Positions 23,312 through 30,347 of a stretch of 30,347 nt of DNA are shown one piece after another. The DNA is taken from assembly GCA_937891165.1 (NCBI GenBank), contig CALAEX010000011.1, forward strand, positions 1-30,347, in the 5' to 3' direction. The notes below the pieces were generated by a model that saw only the letters and a program-made list of their open reading frames with translations, ran no database searches and was not told the DNA's origin. Within the stretch, counting starts at the first letter, position 1. Every line of letters begins with the position of its first letter. A program made the position numbers and the translations under genes. Origin of the DNA: an uncultured Lachnospiraceae bacterium (GTDB taxonomy: Bacteria > Bacillota > Clostridia > Lachnospirales > Lachnospiraceae).

Positions 23312-26300
23312 ATGATGGAGAAAAGAAAAAAACAGCACAGAATACGAGTTACTGTTTTTCTTTTTCTTTTTTTGGCTTTTGTTATTTTTTGTATGACAAT
23401 TTTCGTAAAGGCATTTCAAGAATATGAAATAACGCCATCTAATAATTTTCAGATTGAAGTACAACAAAAACGTGCATCTGCTAGTGCGGGGACAAAATAT
23501 TCGACAGGTGGATGGTATTTATTTAAGGAAGAAATAGGAGCAGCAGAAAGTACAACAATTCAAAATGGTACTGTTATTAATGCAGCTTATTATAATACTT
23601 ATGGATTTAAGTTAACTACTGGTACAGAAAATAGAATTAATCGTACGGAAGAAGATGAAAATGGAATATTTTATGATACATTTCAATTTGATGCAGAAAA
23701 GATTGTACCAGCAGTTTTGTTATGGTATACAGAAAATGGAGAAGTAAATAGAGAAGCTTTAATAGATGGAGTTACTGTTTATGCAAGTAGAAGTTTAAAT
23801 GTAGTAGTGAATGGAAAAGTAAAAAGTACACATTATAATTATGAAGATATTGCAAAACAAGCTTCGTGGTCTTTGGGTACATTAAATGCATTTGAAGATT
23901 CTTATGATAAACCTATTGTATTACAATTTAATTCCGTTGATTTTTCTATAGAAATTTTAGATAAAGAAGGAAATGTACCCGAAGGATATGAGCATAAGTA
24001 TAATAATATTCCAAATCAGCTTCTTTATGGAGAGAGTGTTACTTATACATATCCTGGAGAATTGATGGGGTATGAGTATCTAGGTTTTGAGTGGAGAATT
24101 GGAACTGCTTTTGGAGAAGAATTACAAGGTTTGACAAAAGGAACTTCTACAGGAAATTATACAATTTCGTATAAGGAAAAGATAGAACAAGAGGGATTGG
24201 TATTAGTATTTCGATATGAAAAAATATTACCTGCTACGGCAACTCCTTTGCCAACAAATACAGTAACTCCAACACCAGAACCAACGTTGCCTGTTGGAAT
24301 AACAGCTACAGCAACTCCTTTACCAACAAAGATTCCAACTCCTTTGCCAACAGCAACTCCGCTACCAACTCCTTTACCAACAGAAGATACCTATACAGCT
24401 TATAATAAAAGGTACTATTTTTCAACAGATGAGGGATATACTATGCATCAAATTGCTGGAAATTCTTCTTATGAATTATCAAGCGATAGTAGTCCTACAG
24501 GTGCTGGTAATGTAAGTACTTCGGGTTATACAAAGAGAGAGAAATCTTATTTAAAAGGAATAGATGAAAAAGGAAATGAATGGTATTTTATTGCATCTGG
24601 GGCAAATGCAACTTATGTACATCCAGCAGTGTATCAGGGTTATTCTGTAGATAGTGAAGATGTCAAATACATTACAGAACTTATTTTTCCATCCGTAATT
24701 ACTTGTGATGGAAGTTCTTATAAGGTAGTTAGTATCGGTGGCGGAACAGCGAAGTATAAAGTAGAAAAAGATAGTTATTCAGAAAATTGGAATGAGAATA
24801 CAGAGTTCGGATATTATAAAGAGTATACTTATGGAATGGCATCTGGGGTATATGATTATTACAGATATAGTGGAGATGGAACAGGTGCTTATACGGTAAA
24901 ATATAACAATAAAATTTCATATGCCTATGGAATTTTAGGAAATGGAATGATAGAAAGTGTAGGGGGCAATTGTTATAATTACAGTAATGGAACAGTCAAA
25001 GAAAAGCATTTTGTTAGGTCATATTATGTTTATAATACGACATTACAATCGGTTACAATACCAGATACCGTAACCGCAATACTTACTTATGCTTTTTATG
25101 GATGTCAAGCACTTACAGAAATCAAAGGTGGAGACAATGTGAAAAATATGGGATACTATAGTTTTCAAGCAGTAAAGCCAACTTTAATATATAGTAGTGA
25201 ATGGGCGGAAAATAATAATAAAAATTATGATATGTATTATTACAATGAATCTTATTCTATGATACATGGCATCTACACAGATACTATGATAAATTGGGAA
25301 AACTCATGTCAATTGAGTCCTTATTTAAGATTACCAAAGTTTCCTGTTTTGAATCTGATAGGAGATTATGCATTTGAAAGAAGAAGTAATTTATATGATG
25401 TTATATTAAGTGAAACAGTAAAGAATATTGGAAAATTTGTATTTCAATATTGTGATTTAAATTCTATTACAATTCCTGGGAAAGATGTGAATATTAAATC
25501 AACGGCACAAGTTCATTACACTACACTTGGCACGAATTCGGCTGGAGAAAATCGAACAATTATTTATACAATACCAAATTCTAAAGCAATGGAGTATGGA
25601 TTAGCTCATTTTACTTATTATAGACTAAAAGCGGGATATCCTGTCATTTATGAGTCAAATGGTTCGGGAGAAATGGCGAAAAGTTATCCATCAGATGTTG
25701 TAATGGAAGAAAGTACAATTTGTTTTAAAACAACCATTTATGCAAATATGTTTTCTAGACCAGGGTATCGGTTTGTTGGTTGGAATACAAAAGTAGATGG
25801 CAGTGGTATATCCTATTTTCCAACACAAGAAGTAGTTTTAGAAGAAAGTTTAATTTTATATGCACAATGGGAGCAGGCCAATCCGATAATTCGTTATGAT
25901 AAAAATGGAGGTTTTGGTACGATGGCAGATACTGTACTTGCAATAAATGAAACAAGTGCAGTTTTGAAGCATAATACATTTATTAGAAAAGGATATCAGT
26001 TTAAGGGATGGAATACAAAGGCAGATGGAACAGGCATTTTTTATGAAGATGGAGCAGTGGTTTCGAATATTTTTGGAATTTTAACATTGTATGCTCAATG
26101 GGAAAAAGTTAGCATAGAATATACATTGTTATATATGAAATATCCATATGGAACAGCAGGAAATAGTATTTGGAAGCAAAAGGTACTTACTTATGATGCT
26201 TTAGAAACGGTAGAAGGCGAACCATATATTGCACAAGGAAGTAAAGTAGCTTATCATTTAAATTCATCATCTAGTATGAGTACAATTCCACAGCAGTTGC

Positions 26301-29300
26301 AATTAACAACAAAAAATACACAAACCATTGCACCTATATTTGATAGTTGGAAACTTTATCAAAATAATAGTTCAGGTTTATTATCTTACCAAGGAAAGCA
26401 ATATAAAGCAGGAACAATACTATCTGCTTTAGCGAAACAACAAGGAGAGGTATGTTATTTATATCCAAAATGGCAGGAAAGTGGAGCTTTCGTTGTCCTT
26501 CCGTCTACGTCTTGTGTAGGATATAAATTAGAAGGTTGGAGTGAAGAAGCAGATGGAAGAGGAACGATTTATCACGTTTATGGAGAAGAAAGTGAAGAAG
26601 AATTAAGCACGTTTGCACCAGTGAAAGATACGTTACTTTATGCGATATGGACTCCAGAAAAAAAGACAATCTTGTTAGATGGACAGCAAGCTCAAGAACA
26701 GTTACAAAAAGAAGTAGTTGTTACATTTGATGCTGTTGTACCAACAGTAATAGTACCAAGTCGAAGTCAGTATGTATTTCAAGGATATTATACAGGAAAA
26801 GATGGAACAGGCACTAAAGTAATTGATATAGATGGAACAGGAATGATGATTGCAAATGATGAGAATGGTTGTTTTCATGGAATAGATATACTGTATGCTT
26901 ATTGGTTACCAGATAAACAAATTTATTATCATCCAAATTATGCTCCATTAGATAGCGATTGTCCAAAAATGGAAGTAACATGGATAGAATCTAATAAAAC
27001 GGGAGCTTATTTAACAAAAAATATTTTTGTAAAGCAAGGCTATCATTTTACTCATTGGAATACAGAAGTAGATGGAACAGGAACTTCTTATCAAGATGGA
27101 CAATGGATAGATGGAATTACTACAAGAGTAGTTTTATACGCTCAATGGGAAAAGAATACATATAAGGTGCATTATGCAAATGATAGCTATGCAAATCATA
27201 CAGAAATTTCCGATAGTGAAGAAGATATTTGGTTTTATGATGAAGACTATGTTATTAAAGAGCAACCATATATAAAACAAGATACAGTTACTTATGATTT
27301 GAATCGTGGAAATAAGAGTACGATACCAAAAATGTTGACCGAATTGTTGCAAGAACATACAATGTCGATTTATCCATTTGTCGGATATCAGTTATATGAA
27401 AAAATATTGGATGGTTATGAAAGGATGGATACCTTATTTTTATCAGGTGAAATGGTTCGTAATCTTACAGCACAAAAGGAAAAAGAGTTTGTTTTATTTC
27501 CAGAATGGGAGGAACAATCTAAGGGAGTCCAGTTACCAGAAGCATATATGGAAGGCTATCATTTTCATGGTTGGGTGGTAAATGCTATAGAAACAAATAA
27601 GGAACATATATTAGAAAGTCCTTATATTACGAAAGAAGATATTACATTATATGCTTATTGGACACCAAAACAATATGAGATACGATTAGATGATAGAGGT
27701 GCTACTAGCGAAGGTCATAGTGAAATGGTAACTTTTTATTTTGATGCAAAAGGGGAAACTATTAAAGTTCCAACAAAAACAGGATATACTTTTCATGGAT
27801 ACTATACAGAACCTAGAGGAAATGGAACAAAATATTATGATGAAGAAGGCGTTTGTGTAAAAGTATGGACAGAAGAAAATCAAACGAGTTTGTATGCTTA
27901 TTGGACACAGAATGAAATAATATTTCCAAAAGAGGAAGAAAAGGTGGAACCAGAAGTATTGCCTCAAATAGAATATAAAGGAGAAATTGGGCGAAAAGAT
28001 GCGAAAGTATTACTTTATGCAGATGATTATAATAGTTCTACAGGAGCTATAGATGATTTACAACCTTATTTAGTTTCTTCTACAGGAAAGAATAGGGGAA
28101 GTATTCCTTCTACAGAACAGCTTGCGATGAGAGCGAAAGTAGGCTCCTGGATGTTTTCTTACCATATTCAAAGAGTCTCAGGGAAAGAGTATGTACGAAT
28201 TTATGTTACAGTACCTTATCGTACGCAATATGAAAGGGAAGATGAAACTTTAGTAATTAGTAATCAAATGAAAAAAACATATGAAATAGTAGTACCAAAA
28301 GTATGGTCTTATTGGGAAGTAATAGAAAGTGGTTTCTATTATCCAGAATCTGTAACAATACAAAATAAAGCGTTAGCAGAAGAACAAAAAGAAATATTTG
28401 TAAGTAAAGAAGTATCTAATTTGCCAGAATATCAAGTTTATGATTATGAATCAGATGAACATATCTTTTGGAAAACGACAGATTCTGATGGAATAGGACG
28501 AGTAGAGATTTTATTAACAGAAGAACAATATATTATTTCAGATGTTATTGGACAACAACCAGACATAGAGGAATATTTATCCATTGTTTGTTCGAATGCT
28601 GCTTGGAAAGATAGTAGTAAATGTAATGTCCGAAATGATTTTTTATCATTGAATGGAGTTGAGATTCTTTCGGATGATATTCAAATCACAGGGCATGGAG
28701 TTGAGATAAACTTATCTAATTTGCCAAAAGAAAGTGTACAAATAGAGCAAACAAAGTATGAACAAACTTATCAATCAGGAATTGATATTCAAGATACGAT
28801 ACCAAATGGAGTATATGAAACATCTGCTTGGATTCGTTATGTGGGTGATGATAAAAATATTGGAGTTGCATCAGAAAAAGTAGTTGTAGTTTCTGAAGTA
28901 AATTCACTGCAAATTCATACTCCTGTGGCTTGTAAAGGCATGATAATGGATGAAGTAGAAGAACACATTTTTAGTTTAGGAGAACCATATAATTTCTTTT
29001 CTTTGATGATATCTAATGTAGGAACGCATCTTTCTTGTCTGGGTTATGGAACAAAAGACTTTACAATGGCATTGAGTGGTGTATCTAATATAGCAATAGA
29101 AAAAGAAAAGTATTTAAATCAAGTAAAATTTCCATTTGATATATTTTTAGATGTCAATGGAGATACAAAGGAAATGGGAAAAATGGAGGATGATTTATTT
29201 ATAACATCTGGAACATGGATTACTTTAGGGAAAGAAAAGGTGTGGTTTTATATGCCAATCACACAAAAAAATGGAAGTTATATAGTAGAATTTCGTTCTA

Positions 29301-30100
29301 TTGCTGTAAATTGTCCAAAAGATGAAAATGGTGAATATGTAATCGAGGGAAGAAAAGAGCAAAATGTTAATTTAAATAGTAAAAACTATGTGGCAATAGA
29401 TACGATAGAATTCATTGTACAAAGTCATATGGAAGATTTTGAAATTACACATACAAATGATATAGAAGCATTAAAGAAATTACAACAAGGAATACAAGCA
29501 TTAACTTTAAAGAAAGGCTATGATTTTTCTTATCGTATTTTGACAAAGGAGATGTTTTATGATGAAGTTGCAGAAATACAAATTATACCATCTTATTATT
29601 GGGTTTCTAAGGATGAGAAAGAGCGAGAAGAAGTAGTATTGTATCATTCGGGAAAAATGGAACTTTTAGAATGGGAAAACAGAGAGTGGAACGGGAAATT
29701 TTATCTTCCATCTGATATTTGTTGTATAGCAATAGATACTATGCAAGGATATTGCAATCGATGTGAACAAATACGATATGTTAGTGGCGGAAAGAATTGT
29801 TGTAACGTATGTTATACGGTATTAGTTGATTTAATTTCTTTTGACTATAATGCTTATTGCTTAGTTCAAACATTAGATGGAAAAGAAGAATTTCTAAAGA
29901 AAGAGGGTTATATTGTAATTTCGTTTGATATTCAAATGAAGAATAATCAAGGGAAATGGTGTAAGTTTACACAGTGGGAACAGACAAAGCTTGCGAAAGA
30001 TGCTTTAAACATGGGATGGAATTACATAGCAGGAGATGTAATCCGTTATGATTTATCAAGAAGCGTATTAGAAGATTATGAAGTTGGAGGAATTGAATAA
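23312..30100 (+). CDS. Giant exported surface protein with LRR_5 and InlB_B repeats (2262 aa)
   Basis: Probably a large adhesin or fibre-like surface protein. After a basic start, one membrane helix (about 13-32) gives a signal anchor. Residues 45-305 are a beta-rich region, 306-359 a Thr/Pro linker (TATPLPT units), about 360-740 a region with scattered BspA-type LRRs (AILTYAFYGCQAL, LIGDYAFERRSNL), and 814-1531 at least seven InlB_B (Listeria-Bacteroides) repeats with GYxFxGWNTxxDGxG ... LYAQW. Residues 1532-2262 are beta-rich without recognised domains, but contain a cysteine-pair module at 2148-2167 (YCNRC, CCNVC). No LPxTG or C-terminal membrane helix. AAGGAGAG lies close upstream of the first of two adjacent ATGs. 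The reading frame is intact over 6.8 kb, which argues for selection. Confidence 0.85.
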   Translation: MMEKRKKQHRIRVTVFLFLFLAFVIFCMTIFVKAFQEYEITPSNNFQIEVQQKRASASAGTKYSTGGWYLFKEEIGAAESTTIQNGTVINAAYYNTYGFKLTTGTENRINRTEEDENGIFYDTFQFDAEKIVPAVLLWYTENGEVNREALIDGVTVYASRSLNVVVNGKVKSTHYNYEDIAKQASWSLGTLNAFEDSYDKPIVLQFNSVDFSIEILDKEGNVPEGYEHKYNNIPNQLLYGESVTYTYPGELMGYEYLGFEWRIGTAFGEELQGLTKGTSTGNYTISYKEKIEQEGLVLVFRYEKILPATATPLPTNTVTPTPEPTLPVGITATATPLPTKIPTPLPTATPLPTPLPTEDTYTAYNKRYYFSTDEGYTMHQIAGNSSYELSSDSSPTGAGNVSTSGYTKREKSYLKGIDEKGNEWYFIASGANATYVHPAVYQGYSVDSEDVKYITELIFPSVITCDGSSYKVVSIGGGTAKYKVEKDSYSENWNENTEFGYYKEYTYGMASGVYDYYRYSGDGTGAYTVKYNNKISYAYGILGNGMIESVGGNCYNYSNGTVKEKHFVRSYYVYNTTLQSVTIPDTVTAILTYAFYGCQALTEIKGGDNVKNMGYYSFQAVKPTLIYSSEWAENNNKNYDMYYYNESYSMIHGIYTDTMINWENSCQLSPYLRLPKFPVLNLIGDYAFERRSNLYDVILSETVKNIGKFVFQYCDLNSITIPGKDVNIKSTAQVHYTTLGTNSAGENRTIIYTIPNSKAMEYGLAHFTYYRLKAGYPVIYESNGSGEMAKSYPSDVVMEESTICFKTTIYANMFSRPGYRFVGWNTKVDGSGISYFPTQEVVLEESLILYAQWEQANPIIRYDKNGGFGTMADTVLAINETSAVLKHNTFIRKGYQFKGWNTKADGTGIFYEDGAVVSNIFGILTLYAQWEKVSIEYTLLYMKYPYGTAGNSIWKQKVLTYDALETVEGEPYIAQGSKVAYHLNSSSSMSTIPQQLQLTTKNTQTIAPIFDSWKLYQNNSSGLLSYQGKQYKAGTILSALAKQQGEVCYLYPKWQESGAFVVLPSTSCVGYKLEGWSEEADGRGTIYHVYGEESEEELSTFAPVKDTLLYAIWTPEKKTILLDGQQAQEQLQKEVVVTFDAVVPTVIVPSRSQYVFQGYYTGKDGTGTKVIDIDGTGMMIANDENGCFHGIDILYAYWLPDKQIYYHPNYAPLDSDCPKMEVTWIESNKTGAYLTKNIFVKQGYHFTHWNTEVDGTGTSYQDGQWIDGITTRVVLYAQWEKNTYKVHYANDSYANHTEISDSEEDIWFYDEDYVIKEQPYIKQDTVTYDLNRGNKSTIPKMLTELLQEHTMSIYPFVGYQLYEKILDGYERMDTLFLSGEMVRNLTAQKEKEFVLFPEWEEQSKGVQLPEAYMEGYHFHGWVVNAIETNKEHILESPYITKEDITLYAYWTPKQYEIRLDDRGATSEGHSEMVTFYFDAKGETIKVPTKTGYTFHGYYTEPRGNGTKYYDEEGVCVKVWTEENQTSLYAYWTQNEIIFPKEEEKVEPEVLPQIEYKGEIGRKDAKVLLYADDYNSSTGAIDDLQPYLVSSTGKNRGSIPSTEQLAMRAKVGSWMFSYHIQRVSGKEYVRIYVTVPYRTQYEREDETLVISNQMKKTYEIVVPKVWSYWEVIESGFYYPESVTIQNKALAEEQKEIFVSKEVSNLPEYQVYDYESDEHIFWKTTDSDGIGRVEILLTEEQYIISDVIGQQPDIEEYLSIVCSNAAWKDSSKCNVRNDFLSLNGVEILSDDIQITGHGVEINLSNLPKESVQIEQTKYEQTYQSGIDIQDTIPNGVYETSAWIRYVGDDKNIGVASEKVVVVSEVNSLQIHTPVACKGMIMDEVEEHIFSLGEPYNFFSLMISNVGTHLSCLGYGTKDFTMALSGVSNIAIEKEKYLNQVKFPFDIFLDVNGDTKEMGKMEDDLFITSGTWITLGKEKVWFYMPITQKNGSYIVEFRSIAVNCPKDENGEYVIEGRKEQNVNLNSKNYVAIDTIEFIVQSHMEDFEITHTNDIEALKKLQQGIQALTLKKGYDFSYRILTKEMFYDEVAEIQIIPSYYWVSKDEKEREEVVLYHSGKMELLEWENREWNGKFYLPSDICCIAIDTMQGYCNRCEQIRYVSGGKNCCNVCYTVLVDLISFDYNAYCLVQTLDGKEEFLKKEGYIVISFDIQMKNNQGKWCKFTQWEQTKLAKDALNMGWNYIAGDVIRYDLSRSVLEDYEVGGIE
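25751..27904 (+). repeat. InlB_B repeat array inside the giant protein, with higher-order duplication
   Basis: Seven divergent copies of an InlB_B-type unit (about 70 codons or more with spacing), recognisable by GY-x-F-x-GWNT / GYYT ... DGxG ... LYAQW or LYAYW. Copies 2-4 and 5-7 each follow the same order, GWNT-type copy, an intervening domain with PYI...STIP, a GW copy and a GYYT copy. The two intervening domains start near 26120 and 27161, about 1.04 kb apart. Confidence 0.75.
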
Positions 30101-30152
30101 ACTGTTGTGAAATCATTTGTTGATTTGTTTTCATATAAAGAAGATGTTTGTC

Positions 30153-30181
30153 TTGTAATTGAGAGGTTTTTCAAGTATAAT
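30153..30181 (+). promoter_or_regulatory. Promoter of the zinc-ribbon gene at the right edge
   Basis: -35 TTGTAA (30153-30158), 17-base spacer, perfect -10 TATAAT (30176-30181). The following start codon is at 30232. Confidence 0.65.
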
Positions 30182-30231
30182 TGTTCTGTAAGTAATCAAT
30201 GAAATAGTATGAAAAGAAAGAAGAGAATCGT

Positions 30232-30347
30232 ATGGTTAGTCTTGATGAATTGGAACGTTTTTTTCTAGAACATAAACCAATAAAGTGTGAAAGATGTTCT
30301 GGAAAATTAGATTATATTGGCAGTGGAAAATATGAATGTGAAGTATG
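30232..30347 (+). CDS. Partial zinc-ribbon protein (cut by the window end)
   Basis: The first 38 codons of a gene that runs off the window: MVSLDELERFFLEHKPIKC, then ERC, a spacer of ten residues or so and KYEC. CxxC followed by GSGKYEC is the first half of a zinc ribbon; a second CxxC arm would be expected just beyond the end. An in-frame stop lies nine codons upstream of the ATG (30205). The ribosome binding site is weak (AAGAGAA region). It is a separate gene with its own promoter, probably a small cytoplasmic regulator, but too little is visible to say more. Confidence 0.6.
   Translation, partial: MVSLDELERFFLEHKPIKCERCSGKLDYIGSGKYECEV

Noticed and set aside
30101..30150. Terminator after the giant gene
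   Set aside because: AAATCA / TGATTT can pair with a five-base loop, but the stem is short and AT-only with no good T-run.
1..30347. CRISPR arrays, tRNA or rRNA genes, insertion sequences
   Set aside because: None seen: no regularly spaced direct repeats outside coding repeats, no transposase motifs and no cloverleaf-forming segments noticed.

Overview
The window looks like chromosomal DNA of a low-GC Firmicute of class Clostridia, most likely Lachnospiraceae. This rests on the AT-rich sequence, strong AGGAGG-type ribosome binding sites, clostridial-type housekeeping proteins (ArgS, a DUF815 ATPase, ArgH, enolase) and large cell-surface proteins with Thr/Pro linkers, BspA-type leucine-rich repeats and Listeria-Bacteroides (InlB_B) repeats. 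The family-level placement is an inference from gene content, not from a marker comparison.

Left part (1-10017), mostly housekeeping: argS, a DUF815 AAA-type ATPase and an unusual SH3b-membrane-Tudor-like protein run on the + strand and end at a strong hairpin terminator (4313-4341). argH converges on them from the - strand. eno diverges from argH and ends at a second strong terminator (7180-7206). A SERCA/PacL-type Ca2+ P-type ATPase and a small 69-residue protein follow on the - strand.

Middle part (10174-21546), the accessory system: a good promoter (TTTACA-17-TATTAT) starts a leader of about 210 nt. The leader has several long-range pairings and a terminator-like hairpin just before the first gene, so it may be a riboswitch or attenuator. 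Eleven tightly packed, often overlapping genes follow: three divergent MinD/ParA-like proteins, a CpaB-like SAF protein, a short protein resembling only the N-terminal half of CpaF, a full CpaF/TadA-type secretion ATPase, a single polypeptide that looks like TadB and TadC fused, and six single-membrane-pass proteins, some TadE/pseudopilin-like and two with paired cysteines. Together they look like a reduced, rewired Tad (type IVc pilus / type II secretion-like) machine with no recognisable prepilin peptidase, Flp pilin or secretin in the window.

Right part (21602-30100): a separate promoter precedes two exported surface proteins, a 498-residue repeat-linker/LRR protein and, after a terminator hairpin, a 2262-residue protein with LRR_5 and InlB_B repeats arranged in a higher-order duplication and a cysteine-pair module near its C-terminus. 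They are plausible clients or surface partners of the Tad-like machine, but this is inferred from position only. The window ends inside a small zinc-ribbon gene (30232 onward) that has its own good promoter.
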